Shown: piece by piece, positions 23,803 to 35,891 of the stretch
Position numbering within the stretch: the stretch's first letter is position 1
Layout: every line of letters begins with the position of its first letter
Source: Polytrichum commune
Taxonomy: Eukaryota; Streptophyta; Polytrichopsida; Polytrichales; Polytrichaceae
Length of the DNA stretch: 64,000 bases
Direction of reading: 5' to 3'
Assembly (NCBI GenBank): GCA_950295325.1
Contig: OX485808.1
Location: 21,844,527 to 21,908,526 of the forward strand
Translations under genes and position numbers: made by a program
The notes under the pieces: generated by a model
Databases searched by the model: none
What the model was told of the DNA's origin: nothing
The model's input: only the letters and a program-made list of their open reading frames with translations

Positions 23803-23813
23803 GTCATCATACA

Positions 23814-24650
23814 CAAAGTTATAGGCTTTGTGGTTCCCGAATCCATGATCCTCGAATGTGTTCCGTGTTGCATTACAAATGTGAATTCATCTTCATCCTT
23901 CGTATTTTTGGCATACTCTCTTTCCTTCTTTTTTTCTTTGTAGCAAAATCGTATAATGTAGCCCGGTTTGCCACAATAAAAGCACGCCCTTACGCCTTGC
24001 TGCGAAAGTAGATCGTCCACTTTATTTTGACGCAACACCATCGATGCGTCTTCACATTGGGGCTTCTTCTTCTTGTGCTTCGATATCTTGTGCACTAAAC
24101 ATGCCATCACGTACTTCATTATCAACTCCTTTGTCGACATCGATTTCAAAGCAGTCATCAAGTATTCTTAGGGGGCTGGAAAATTCTCTAACAAAGTCAT
24201 GATGATGTCTTATTCTCTCATGGGTACCTCCAAATGTGCGAGTTGATCCACAAATGCTTTGACCTTGTTGATGTGGTTCAACAAGTCGTCGGCTTTTTAC
24301 ATCTTGCACGTGAAGACTTGTGGCGAACAAAGAAGATTTTGGATAAATTTTTCATCCCATGGATATTGCAAAGGGTATTTTATGCCTCCGCAGGTCTTTT
24401 GTAACTTTGATATGTGGAAGTTTGGTTGTCTGCCAAGTTGAGGCCGGTGATGAACATGGCATTTTTTATGCACCTTTGGTATTCCTTCAACACTTTAGAA
24501 TCCGCATTTGAAGGTGGAGCCTTTTCGAATTCATCTACAAGGTCCATGGAAGCCAATGCCATCTCCATGTTGAACTTCCAAAGGCTAAATATCTCTCCGT
24601 GGAACTTGTCCATGACTCTAGCCCCTTCGCTCTCAAGATATGTCATCTTA
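23814..24650 (-). pseudogene. copia gag remnant, copy 1
   Basis: Begins with FHGEIFSLWKFNMEMALASM, the F-G-x-F-x-WKF-ME pattern of copia gag N-termini, then MKYVMACLVHKISKHKK. A zinc knuckle CFYCGKPGYIIRFC follows: it keeps three Cys of CX2CX4HX4C but has Tyr for His. RIMDSGTTKPITL carries the protease Asp-Ser-Gly. Frameshifts separate these parts. Confidence 0.82.
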
Positions 24651-24749
24651 TGCTCGAAGAATAAGTTTGTACTTTCAAAACTTTCAAATCAGGGCCTCAA
24701 GACCTAAAATACACCTTTAATGTATTCAATGTATGCCCTTGCTTGATGA

Positions 24750-25830
24750 CGTTTTTTCCACTCTCAAATGAAACCTTTTGGTCCTTTTAAATTACTTAAG
24801 TTTTACCCTTTTTTTTCCAAAGTTTTCGTTTGCACATTAACTCACGTAAGTCCGACCCTAGTGCTCTTAAATGAGTCATATTTCTCTCAAAATGCAGTCT
24901 TGTACCTCAACACCTCAAATGAAGCACTTTTACCCTCAAACCAAGGAAGTTAGATGTATTTGAGGTCAAATGACAACCCTCGCTTTCAAAGGGCCTTTGA
25001 AACATTCAAAACACTCAATTATGTTCTTCTTGACCTCAAATGATAAGCCTTAATCCTCATATATGTTTTCCACACTCAAATCGCCCAAACACTCAAATAT
25101 GCTCTTCTTGAGCTCAAATGGCTAGCTTATCCCTCAAATGTCCTTTCCAATACTCAAATCACTAAAACATTCAAGTATGTTCCTCTTGAGCTCAAATGAC
25201 TAGCTTATCTCTCAAGTGAGTGATTCAACACTCAAATGATACAAGTCATATCCTTTCAAATTCCAAATACATTTAATGCCCTCAAAGAAGTCCTCAAACA
25301 TTCAAGTCAAATTTAAATAAACCCATGACTCTCTAAATATATCATTACAACTCAATGCATTCGAATAACACCTTTTTTTTTATCTCCAATGAACCCTCTT
25401 GCATTCAAATTTTGTTCTTCCATTCAATTCCACTAAAATAAGGTTCATTTCAATTCAAAAATGATCTCGTGATGTCAAATGGACTTTTGATCTCTCAAAT
25501 CATTCAAGTTAGATCTAGTTCACCACAAAAAGAAGTTTTTGCTCTCAAACATGCCCTAGAACTATCAAATCATTCAAGTTAGATCTCCTCACTTCAAATG
25601 AATCTACTCCCTTTCTAAAGTGCCTAAAGAAACTCTAATCACTCAACTCATATCTCTCACACCCCAAATGAGTCCACTTGCTCTCAAATGTGTGTTAGGA
25701 CTCTCTAATTACTCAAGTTATATTTTGTTTCACTCAAATGAATGCGTTTTCTCTCAAATGTGTCATTTGCACTCTCCAATCACTCAAGTCATATGTTTTT
25801 GATCTCAAATCACATTTAATGCACTCAAAG
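24750..25830. repeat. Degenerate satellite, 68-78-bp period
   Basis: The word CTCAAATG/ACTCAAATCA recurs throughout. The middle has an exact 78-bp period: TTCTTCTTGACCTCAAATGA at 25024, CTCTTCTTGAGCTCAAATGG at 25102 and TTCCTCTTGAGCTCAAATGA at 25180. The right part (25570-25810) has a period near 70 bp. No coding frame. Confidence 0.8.
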
Positions 25831-26009
25831 GGATTTTAACTGCAACAAAGGGATGCAATTTCCCCTCGTCATAGGCTTTCACCAATCACGACCATCCCCA
25901 TCCCTTGGTCACATTTCCATGCGCCATGGAACTTGGACGCCCTTCCTACATTCAAGTTTGAAAAGATAGTGCATTGCAAGCCAGCAACACTAACGGCGGA
26001 TCACTAAAA

Positions 26010-26380
26010 CAGAGAGCGCCAAACTCATGGATGGTTACTATGTGGTGGGAGTCAATGCCATTCCAATCGAAGTTTTGGAGTGATAATCAACATTGTGTCC
26101 AAGGAGGATATCGCATACCATGTCACAATTGGCAACATCCTACATTGCACATGCCCGGACTTCATGAAAATGCACTCTCATGCTTTGGGAAAGAAAGGGA
26201 AATGGGTGACAAACATCTTTATTATGTGTGTAGATTTTTGTGCAAGGTGAATTACGAGAGTGACAAGTTCATTCACACACTTATGTATACCTATAATAAG
26301 GTCATGCGAATACTTGAACTTATTGGTGTTGTAAAGTGTAAGCAGCGTTGCAAGTGTTGTGTTAAGCCGCATGTATAAGA
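26010..26380 (+). pseudogene. SWIM zinc-finger protein fragment
   Basis: Two frames together give VSKEDIAYHVTIGNILHCTC, PDFMKMHSHALGKKGKWV and, after a frameshift near 26204, KHLYYVCRFLCKVNYESDKF and YTYNKVMRILELIGVV. This is the C-x-C...C-x-H pattern of SWIM domains, found in plant FAR1/MULE-related transposases and in stand-alone plant proteins. The third Cys is lost at the frameshift and no N-terminal part is visible. It sits just past the satellite. Confidence 0.65.
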
Positions 26381-26399
26381 GTGTCAATAAATGACATAT

Positions 26400-27202
26400 A
26401 TTGGTTTGGATTATTGTAATAAAACTCAACAATAGACTGACAACATTTTTTTTAAATCCATGATTATAGGCCCCCTTCACTCTTGCTTCATTTAATTGTT
26501 TCAAGTTTATAATTGAAAACATGCAATTAATGTAGTGCCAAATTTTGATTATGAATTCTAAACATGTGCACATGTATTAAATTTGGATTCATTGCTCATA
26601 TGTTAGCACTCACTCATTGCTCACCGCTCACTACTCATTGCTCATGAAATAGCTTCCCTCTTTTGATCATGACACTATTTTGAACATTATGATTTTTGTG
26701 GCCCACACACTTTATGTTTCAATATAAGTAATTTGAAATCAAACGATAATAACAAAAAATAATAATATTGAAGATCTAATTTTGAGATTTTGCAAATGAT
26801 ATTATAATATTAGTGTTAGTGTATATTATTGAATGATAATGAATAACCATAATAAATTTACATCTAGAATACTAAGGGCCAGACCGCAATGCCAATTAAG
26901 GACTACTTATGTTAAGTTAGCCATAATTGGTTGAAGATGGCATAAATGGCTCCATCTTCTAGCTCTCTTCCTAATAGTACATGGCTAGAGGAGTTAAACT
27001 TAACTTGACCACATTGTTTATGGTATTTAGTGTGACTTACTAGTTGGAGTTGCAAAATGCTATAACATTTTTTTGATAATACATTTTTTTACAAAGTAAA
27101 GTCCTTTATGTGGCCTTATCTCCATATAACCTTTTTTATGTTCATTGATGGAAAAATGAAATATATAGTAAGAAGTTATAGTGTTGCATAATTCAAACTC
27201 TG
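26400..27202. other. AT-rich intergenic DNA
   Basis: No gene seen. GTATTTAGTGTGAC at 27023-27036 is one of several copies of a dispersed motif. Confidence 0.5.
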
Positions 27203-27653
27203 AGTGACACTAAATACATAGTTGGTGTAGTTATGCGCTTGAACTTGAGTTTTGATGAAGGTGAATATTTTGCGACCATGACTAGACTAGGTATGTGCAT
27301 GAACTAAAGATAAAAGGATTTTGGATAACTCATGCAAAGATACATAACTTAGCATTGCATTTATTATCCCAATTAGTGAGGAAGGGCTACTAGTGAGCGT
27401 GGGAAATGAGTGACGGTGGTACTAAAATTCTTTACCCTCTAAAATTAGTATCACCAAAAGATTTATGAAGCATTGTTCATCCCAATACTATTCATAGCAA
27501 TACTATTCACTAAAAGTCCCGACACTTGGCACTATTCACTAACAAGCGTGTGTTTCCATTTTGTTTTTATAACTCCACATACACCTTAGAGGACACACTA
27601 AATTTCTTGAAATTTGTGGTTAATGATCATGTATTCATGAATTTAGTGTCACT
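27203..27653. mobile_element. Possible 451-bp MITE with GTGACACTAAAT ends
   Basis: Perfect 13-bp terminal inverted repeats AGTGACACTAAAT (27203-27215) and ATTTAGTGTCACT (27641-27653). No unambiguous target duplication and no coding capacity. Confidence 0.4.
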
Positions 27654-30600
27654 TAGTAAGAAGTTCAACCCTCAATAACTTTCAGATTTGGATAAATAGT
27701 GTGTGCTTCGGAAATTAGTATCACCCTCATTAATTGGGATAAGCAATGAAGTTAACTTACCTTGAAGTGTGGTCACACAAATAGAAGTTAGCATTAGTTA
27801 AGCATAGACTTCTCCCTAGTACTCCTGAATATTGGATACCCCTGACTTGGTAGTATGCCTTGGGCCTTAGAAAATGTAGAATGAATTAATTGGTAAATTT
27901 AAGGAAAATAAGACAAATAATATTAAAAAAAACTCAATTAGAGCCAAATATTTAATTGACATGTGAGAATGAGGACCATAGTCAAGGAGATTGGAAACAT
28001 GAAAGATTTGAAGGGACTATGCTCTAATTGGAGAAGGTGTAGCCCAGAGATTAGCACATGCATTATTATGAATAAGGAAGCTATCTTCATCACAAGAGTA
28101 GGAGTATTATTATGATCTTCATCTCAAACTTCTGAGTTTTTTTGGCAATAGTCTTAGAGAATGGATTACATTAATGTAGGATTAGAGTTTTTTCTTTTGC
28201 AAATAGGTTGATCCCATATTGTGAAGATCTGAAACTTTGTGTAAGTATTGGAAGGGGAGAGATTTCTTTGTCCATAATCCGTTCAATCATCAATTTTTAA
28301 TGTGACCTTCAATTTTGAATTTATTTCGATACATTTGAGAATTAAGTTGTATGACCGTAGTCTGGAGAGTGTATATACTTCTTTTTCTTCTTAGTGATTG
28401 AAAGGAGAAGGAAAGTGTGTCTTGTTGGACTACAACTTGTTTTACTGTCCTAATTCTAACAATTACCTTTGAGATGAAAGTGGCTTAGTATTAGTTGAAA
28501 CCACTCATACATTCAAATCAAGCAATTATACTAAGCAAGAAATGGATTGAGAACATGTTGATTAAGAGTGGCTAGACTAGCAAGCCAATTTTATCATCAA
28601 TATTGTGAGGGATTAAGAACTAATCATAAATCATGACTTGGAAGATACTTATGAGTAGAAAGGAATGTTGATATGCTGAAGAATTGAATCAAGTAAGAAG
28701 GATTGAATAGGACTATGGAATGATTGAGCGAGGATAGAAATTGGGTTCCCCCTTTGTGACTAATGAGCAAGAGTTGCTCATCAGTCTGTAGACCAACAAT
28801 ACACTCTAGGAAGACTATCGCTTTCAAACCAATAAGTAGAAATTGACCCCAAAATAAACATGTTCAAGAAGCGAAGTTGTCGTTGTATTGTGTAGGAATT
28901 CTAACTAGGTATCTGCATGAAATATTGGGAGCCAGAAGTTGAAGTTAAACATATCATAGTCTCAACTGAAAGAATGAGCTTTGGTGGAATCCTTTAACCT
29001 TTGGAAGGATTGGGTGACAAAAGGTTAGGAGGGCAAAGGCCATTAATTGCCAAGGTGAAACGATTTCTAGATAGTTATTATATAGAAGAAGATAACTTGA
29101 AGGAGTGGAAAGGAATGGTATACTTGTCAAGTTAAAGTATTAAAATAATAAATAAATATAATAGTCAAAATCCACGAAGAAGAAGTCTATGGTGTTCTAA
29201 CTTTGACGGTGTGTGAGATTATAGTGAGACTTGGAACATGTGTGGATGAAGTGGTTGAACATCAACAAAAGACTATAGCCTTACAATTGTGTCACATTAA
29301 AGGGGTTATTTAAAGATTATTGTCATCTTCAGTGAGAATTGAACTATCATTTCAAGTTACATTAAAATGAATTAATTAATATGAGATAATTGACTCTACC
29401 AGAGTGCCCTTAGCTTTGGTAAAGAAACTAAAAATGAGATACTTTATGCAAGATTATTGTCAATGGATGTACCTATGATTGATCATTGCACAAGGTCCAA
29501 TTAAAACGAACCCACTACCAGGCTATTGACTGGGTAAATAGAGTGAGATGTGTGACAATCACAAATGCATGTACTAAAATCGAGATTTTTTTCCATATCT
29601 TGTGTTTGTATAAGTGAATGAATTGTCAACTTAAATCATAAACCACTTGAAATAAACCTGTAATTATTCTTATTAAACTTATCCGAGACCTCTAGAATAC
29701 GCAAGAATCACCTTTTAAGTCTTCCCTTATTTCTTCCCTGGGTTTTTATCTTATCCAAAATCTAAACCACAAAAAGTGATATGTTGCCAATAATAAAACT
29801 GACGTGGATGGAAGACACTTCACTTTCAAGCATAAAGGAAGGCTTCTGTGTGAACTCGGATTAAAACATTCAATACAAAAGTGTCATGAATTTCCATGAA
29901 ATGTCAACTTATTTAGTGAGGGTCGCTCCTTCTATGTTTAGAATGCCAATTAGGTGTACATTGAAAGTGCCAAAGAGCCAAAATAAACTCACCACTAGTT
30001 CAATAAAATTTCCGAAGCAATCATTGATACAAATTTTGAAGAGTGGGAAAATGTGTAGTAGATAAGTTAGTGCAACAATGCTGAAGTTAGTGAAATGGAA
30101 GTTGAGGGCAAGCTGAGTGCATTGGAGAAAAAGTTGGGCAGGTTATTTTTATTAAAAATTATTTAAAACCTCTTTGGGTAGGAATGGGGCTGCCCGGAAG
30201 CTGCCCGAACGTACTCACCACAGACTAGAGCAGTCGGGACAACCCAGTAACAGGGCCCCCTCCCCCTTCTCAATCTTTTGTCGGGCAGCCCATGAACAGA
30301 AATCCCAAGACACGCTTTCATCCAAATTTCTGCCCGGTCCCCCCATGATTGGCTTACGATTCATGGTGTCTATGTAAACTCATCAAATGTGGATGAAGGA
30401 GCTCTAGGGAAGAAAAAAAAGGTCCCTACAAGATTAAGGGCCGATCCATATTGACTGAAGTCTATTAGTCTCTAATGTTATTTTTGGAGTCAAATGTTCT
30501 TAAACTAGCGATTTAAAGACTATATAATAGTTCGTTGTGTTTTCATCTTCTTAATAGACGAGTTTATGTAGACACCACGAATCCCTATCCCCCATGAATG

Positions 30601-31019
30601 TCTTGAGAGTGTTAGTGTAAGAGCATCTCCAATGATTTTTCATAAGGTTTGTCAACATGCCACGCAACATGCTCATCCCACCCATGAAGTACATACCACT
30701 ATAAGATATGTAGGCCTATAACTAACACTTCAAAATTGGGTCCAACTCCACATACACTTTTTGCAAGTGAATGGGATCGCGAATTGTCTCATTCGGTTAA
30801 CAATTGTGGATCGTGAAGATTGTCATTAAGTTTGAGTGTCAAACTTGGAGTTGAGATGCAAACGTTATAAGTCTAGAACAAATTGAGGACTTTTTTTCTT
30901 TTTCTTTAAGCGATCACACAAGCTTTTCAAAGTATGTTAACTATTGAACCTAGATGGATGTCCCACCCGGGGGTGGGAGGGGTTTAACTCTTTAAGGAAG
31001 GCATTGATGCAGAATAAAA
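27654..31019. other. Gene-poor intergenic DNA
   Basis: Only short, unconvincing frames. A G+C-rich patch at 30170-30360 contains GGGCAGCCC, and 30830-30960 matches 47035-47160. No other structure that I can support. Confidence 0.5.
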
Positions 31020-31274
31020 ATAAAGATCAAATTGCATAAGCAAATACACATACATAAAGGCATGAGAACAATGCTTGGAGAGAGATGATCACCCTCACCC
31101 TTTACCTTGTCCTTTATTACATTTTCTCTCCTTGATTCCTACAATGCATATTATAGGATAATTCAACTCCCACTTCCCACAAACCATATGGATTTATTCA
31201 AGCCTTATTCATTCTTATATGTCTAACAATTACAATTCTATAACTACGAGCAACCTAATGCTCTATCTTCAACA
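31020..31274 (-). repeat. copia 3' LTR-like end, copy 2
   Basis: Starts TGTTGAAGATAGAGCATTAG and matches copy 1 to CAATTTGATC. Confidence 0.7.
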
Positions 31275-31849
31275 CTTTCATTTTGCGAGTAGTCAAAGAA
31301 TTGCAGTATCATTGCCTTTGATTGTTGCCTTCCTTTAATAATAAATGCTTCATACAACTTCAAAGAATTACCAACATATACCACATTCATGCTTTCTTCA
31401 CCATGTTTGGACAATATGTGGTTTTTTTACCATTCTCCAAGCGGTTGGCAATCCCTTGTGAATTATCTTTGCTCTTCTAAAGGTTGCCCCTCTTCATGAA
31501 CATCTAAGTTTGGTTGTGTTTCACCATTACAAGTGTGAAATGAAGGTGTTGGCGAACACCCTTTGCTTGCAGAACCTTCTCTTGCTTCTTAAATTGCAAC
31601 TTGGTTATCTCTCACTTGTTCCTCATGTTCTTCAATATCTCCACAAAGATCAATCAAAGGTGATTTTGAACATTCATCCACTCCAACCACTATAGGGACT
31701 TCATTTTTCTCACTTGGATGTATTTCCAAATCATTCCCAATACTCATCATATCCTCCACAAATGCAACATCTCTACTTTTGATAATCTTGTTGGTTTTCA
31801 AGCACATGAGTTTATATGCTTTGGAATCTTCACAATAACCAAAGAACAA
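31275..31849 (-). pseudogene. copia integrase-RT linker joined to the polypurine tract, copy 2
   Basis: FGYCEDSKAYKLMCLKTNKI and KSRDVAFVED are the usual end of integrase. Then EWxKNHILSKHGEESMNVVY and LYEAF lead, without RT, to QFFDYS, a purine-rich CGCAAAATGAAAG and the LTR start. Confidence 0.8.
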
Positions 31850-32008
31850 ACACTTGGTGTTTTTGCATTAAGCTTACTCCTCTTTTCATCGGCCACAATC
31901 ACATATGCAATGCTTCCAAATACATGATGTGTGGAATACAAGGCTTCCTCCCGCTCCACATTTCTTTGGGTGTAATTATGGATGTTAATTTTTTTTATTT
32001 GACATTGA

Positions 32009-32650
32009 TTACGTGTGTAAACCACACACCACCGCTTCTGTCCAAAATAATTTGTTGAGCTTTTGAGTATGAAACATGATCCTTGCGACCTCCATGATGG
32101 AACGATTTGTACACTTTGCCACTCCATTTTGTTGAGGCCTATACAGGTGGGATGTTTGCTTTTCAATATCATATTCTTTAAAAAAATGAAGGGAATTTCT
32201 CCGAAATGAACTCACCACTATTATCTGACAAAACTCCTTGATTTAGTCATTTGATTGCGTCTTTACAAGGATCTTGAACTCCTTGAATTTCTCCAAGTAC
32301 TCTCCTTTAGACTTCAACATGTTCACCCAAACATTCCTCGAAAATTGTGAATGAAGGTGATAAAGTACCTTGCACCCTCCATGAATGATGTCCTCATGAG
32401 GCCACAAACGTTCAAATGCACAATCTCCAAAGGCTTAGTTGCTTGCCTCCCTTCATCATTGGAAAATGTTGTCTTATGTTGGTTATTCTCAATGCATGCT
32501 TTACAAACCAACAAAGATGTGGAATAAAGAATTTGCTAAGGTTCATGCCATTCACCATGCTTTGGAGTGCATGAACACTCTTTACATTTAAATGCCCAAG
32601 TCAACTATGCCAAAACTCAATTACATCATCTTTCTTCCACGATTGTGGCA
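32009..32650 (-). pseudogene. copia integrase remnant, copy 2
   Basis: The zinc-binding end C-x2-C (CKACIENNQHKTTF) leads into PLEIVHLNVCGLMRTSF and GARYFITFIHNFRGMFG, the first catalytic block, where the usual VHSDVCGPM reads VHLNVCGLM so the Asp is lost. Downstream HLYRPQQNGVAKCTNRSIME with ARIMFHTQKL and FWTEAV is the conserved third block, with the usual Glu replaced near AKC. Confidence 0.82.
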
Positions 32651-32819
32651 AATTGACCACATCCGCTTCATGCTTCTTAATGAAGTTCATTTGGTACAAA
32701 TTGCCTTCATGTAGTGATATTACAATAATTTAATCATCGGTACCTCTCACAATGCATTTATTAGGTTGAATTGAATATTCAACCCATTCGACAAAAACTT
32801 GCTTCATAAGTGCAAATTT

Positions 32820-33058
32820 GCTTACAACTTAAGCACATAGAAGACATATTTGATGCAAATCCCTTTGATTTTTTGTATCACTAGCACCTCAATAATAATG
32901 GATCTTATTATGATAGCTTCTACGATGCTATCATCATCCAAATGGACATTGAATGAAGAAAGTACCTCGTACATGCCAAATGTCATCTTATGAAAAGTTG
33001 TGTACTTTGTTGCTTTTGAATTCATGATCCACTTACATGAGTATGTTTCGTATTGCAT
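32820..33058 (-). pseudogene. copia protease-region remnant, copy 2
   Basis: CKWIMNSKATKYTTFHKMTF and SSFNVHLDDDSIVEAIIIRS parallel copy 1. The expected DSGA is replaced by NSKA, so the catalytic Asp is lost. Confidence 0.7.
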
Positions 33059-33059
33059 T

Positions 33060-33670
33060 CTAAATGCGTAATCATCATCTTCTTTGTGTTATCTGTCTCT
33101 ATTATTTGCCTTGTAGCAAAAACGCGCAATGTGACATGGTAAGCCACAATACTAGCACATCTTGACGTTTTTGTGCCAAGATGGTTTGCCCGCTTTGCCT
33201 TTACACAACACTATTGCGACATCATCACCTAAGGATTCATTTTGTTTCTCTTAGACATCTTGTGCATCAAACTTGTTGTCACGTACGTAATCAACTCCTT
33301 GATCGGCATCGTCTCCAAAGCGGTGATCAAGTGTTCATATGAGGGTAGTAAGCTCTCTAGCAAAGTCATGACAACATCTTTGTTTTTCATGGGTACCTCC
33401 AAACAAGTGAGCTGATCTGCAAGTGCCTTGACCTTGTTAACGTGGTCCAACAAGTCATCACCTTCTTGTATCTTATCTGTGAAGAAGTTACGACGAACAA
33501 AAAGAATGTTCAACAAGTTCTTCGTCTCATGGATGTTGCAAAAAGTCTTTTACACCTCCGTTGGTCCTTTGCAACTCTTAATGTACGTAAGTTGATTGTC
33601 CTCCAAGTTGAGCGCAATAATAGACATTGCCTTGTTGACACACCTTTCATACTCTTTCTTCATTTCTCCA
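33060..33670 (-). pseudogene. copia gag remnant, copy 2
   Basis: KEYERCVNKAMSIIALNLED, then GDDLLDHVNKVKALADQLTC and LLPSYEHLITALETMPIKEL, typical copia gag. The knuckle at about 33125-33170 reads C-stop-YCGLPCHIARFC: all CCHC residues are present but a stop falls after the first Cys. Confidence 0.82.
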
Positions 33671-34231
33671 AAATTTACTGTTATTAGTAAGAATTTTTTG
33701 TCTTACTCGTAGTAACCTCACTGGATGTAATGTACTATAATTTTGCCACTCCATACAAGACAAAAACTCCTATCAAGATGGAAACTCTCCCAATAAGTCT
33801 GGACGAATCACTGGTCCTAGTCTAGGCAAGGTATCATTCCGAACATCATAACTCACAATAAAAAATAATAAGAAGCCTAACAGGGATTCCTACAAGCCAA
33901 ACTTTAAAGGCAACAAATACCTTTAGCTAGAGAAACTAGCAGTGCAACATACAGAGTCCAGACAGAAGGAGAGACTGACTGAAGGGCCAGTGAGGACAGC
34001 GCCCTCCGGACAGGCAGTGGCGACAGAGGCCGGTGTCGCAAAGGATCCAGCGGAGCTCTCTAAGTACCTGCCTTGAGAGCTCGTTGTCCTCCTTCCGTAG
34101 AAGAAAGCCCTCTTTCACCTACAAAATGTGCTAATTCAGTTCGGCGCACGCGGCAGGATCTCCTCACGCTGACCTCATCGTCAATTTCTGCACGCACGCA
34201 TGCACACAATCACTCACTCTCTCCCTCTTCT
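33671..34231. other. Intergenic DNA between copia copy 2 and the tandem units
   Basis: G+C rises from about 33950. No gene recognised. Confidence 0.4.
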
Positions 34232-35610
34232 GTGTGCTCGCGCTGCTGAATTTGCTCTCTGACTAATTCCAAGCGGCCGCAAATTCACCATCATCACTCA
34301 CGCACGGTACGACTCTCACATTCTTGCAATTCGTTTTTCCTTGAATTCGTAGTGTCGACTGGCTGTCCGACGCCATTGTCGAGAGTGGTAGTGGTGACGG
34401 ATCTGCAACCGGCAGTTTTTGTCCTGTTGTGGTGGGAAGGATTTTTCTTGATTTTGGTCGACGGGGCCGGGCTGTATGTTAGTGAGGGGAAAAATTATAT
34501 GGATTGAAATAATTGACGTCTGGAGTTTCATGGTGCTGCTGAGAGAGTTTGAGGACTTTTTTTTGAGCGCACACCAATTCCAAGCGGCCACAATTCGTCA
34601 CTCACGGTACTGTCGCAATTCTTGCGACGATTCTTTCTATTACTGAATTTGTAGTATCGGTCTGCGGCACACTGGAATGTAGGGTGAATGGCTGTCTGTC
34701 CACCGCCATTTTAGAGAAAAGTGATTGTAATGGTGATGGATCCGTAGTCGGGAGTTTATTTTGTCCTGTTAATTTTGGTTCTTTGTACGAGTAAGTTTGC
34801 CCGGGGGTGCATTTCTCCTCCTGTGTGCTGCTGCTCACTTTTCTCTCTCACCAATTCCTATTGGCCGCGAATTGATCTTCACCACGGTGTAAATAATAAC
34901 TCTCATACTCTTGCGATTATTCTTTCTTTCCGTGTCTGAATTTTTAGTAGAAGTGTGCGGCACTGGAGTGTAGAGCGGAATCATGGCTGTCCGTCGCCAT
35001 TTTAGACACGAGTAATTATAATGCTGACCGATCTGTGGCCGAGAGTTCTGTCCTGTTTTGGTGGAGATGATTTTGTTGATTTTGGTCCGGATTTCGGTTC
35101 TTTGTGTGAGTTTGCTCGGGGATGCATTTTCCATTGCGATTTGTGAAGGCGATGACGTGACAAGGGTTGGTTGTGGAGGTTGGGAGGTTATGGTGATGTT
35201 TTAGAGGTCAAACTGGCCGAGGACGCCAGGCTGTATGTTGTGAGGGGAAGAATGAAGAAAACAATTGATCCGTCGAGATGTGGTGAGGCGCGCCTGAGTT
35301 TTATGCTGCTGCTCAGTTTTCTCTCTTTTTTGCGTACACACCAATTTGCAAGTGGCCACAATTAGTCACTCACGATAATCTCGCATTTCTTGCGATTATT
35401 TTTTCCGTGTCTGAATTTGTAGTATCGTTCTGCGGCACTGGAGTTTAGAGCGTATGGCTGTCCATCGCCATCTTAGAGAAGAGTAATTATAATGGTGACA
35501 GATCCGTAGTCGAGAGTTTCGTCTTGTTGTGGTCATGAGAGGGAGAGGATTTTCTTGGTTTCGGTCCGGATTTTGGTTCTTGTGTGTTTCGGTGTGTTTC
35601 GCTTGAGATT
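34232..35610 (+). repeat. Four imperfect tandem units upstream of the PHT1 pseudogene
   Basis: Four related units lie head to tail. Anchor AATTC/AATTT, followed by a GCGGCC- or GTGGCC-like motif and the words TCACTCACG..., falls at 34265, 34576, 34853 and 35343, giving spacings of about 311, 277 and 490 bp. Each unit then carries a CTTGCGATTATTC-like segment, TGAATTTGTAGTATCG, a GCGGCACTGGAGT-like word, GGCTGTCCGTCGCCAT, a TAATTATAATGGTGA-like word and GAGAGTTT. Units one and three share a further segment (GGCTGTATGTTGTGAGGGG...) that unit two lacks; units two and three share CGGGGRTGCATTT. The last unit runs to within about 300 bp of the pseudogene start, so the array may be duplicated promoter/5' UTR sequence. 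It is richer in G+C than its surroundings. Confidence 0.8.
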
Positions 35611-35891
35611 TGCTGTATGTGAAAAGAAACCGTCGTCACTCCATCCCTTGTCAGTACGTTGTTTTTAAAATAAATAAAAACTTGATCCGTGACCGGTAGC
35701 AACGTTTTACTCGGCGATCGAGCAGTTATCAGTCTAGCCGTATCGTGTGTGATTTGTTCCGTTTCGAAGTTCTCATGAAAAGACTGCAAGACTTGCTTTC
35801 GCGACAGTGTTGCCAACGGTTTCGTTAACGAATCTCTCTGAATCCTGCATGCTACTACAGGTGAACGTTAAGTAAAAAGCAGAGCATCAAG

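Larger units (their letters stand above)
21533..24650 (-). mobile_element. Ty1/copia retrotransposon copy 1, RT-less, truncated
   Basis: On the minus strand: gag, protease/pre-integrase, integrase, the integrase-RT linker, then directly a 3' LTR-like end. Reverse transcriptase and RNase H are absent. It ends upstream within or near the gag start, and no 5' LTR is visible. A SINE interrupts it at 23426-23802. Multiple stops and frameshifts make it inactive. Confidence 0.85.
31020..33670 (-). mobile_element. Ty1/copia retrotransposon copy 2, RT-less, truncated
   Basis: Same order and strand as copy 1: gag, protease, integrase, linker, LTR-like end, with no RT or RNase H. It starts inside gag and has no 5' LTR. 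It lacks the SINE carried by copy 1. Confidence 0.85.

Noticed and set aside
24750-25830. CRISPR-like array from evenly repeated words
   Set aside because: Whole units repeat and drift together; there is no constant repeat with unique spacers, and the DNA is plant nuclear.
26178-26573. 131-codon minus-strand frame
   Set aside because: It is antisense to the SWIM-domain fragment.
34316-35816. Several 80-110-codon minus-strand frames
   Set aside because: They recur because the underlying DNA is tandemly repeated; reading is not conserved between units.
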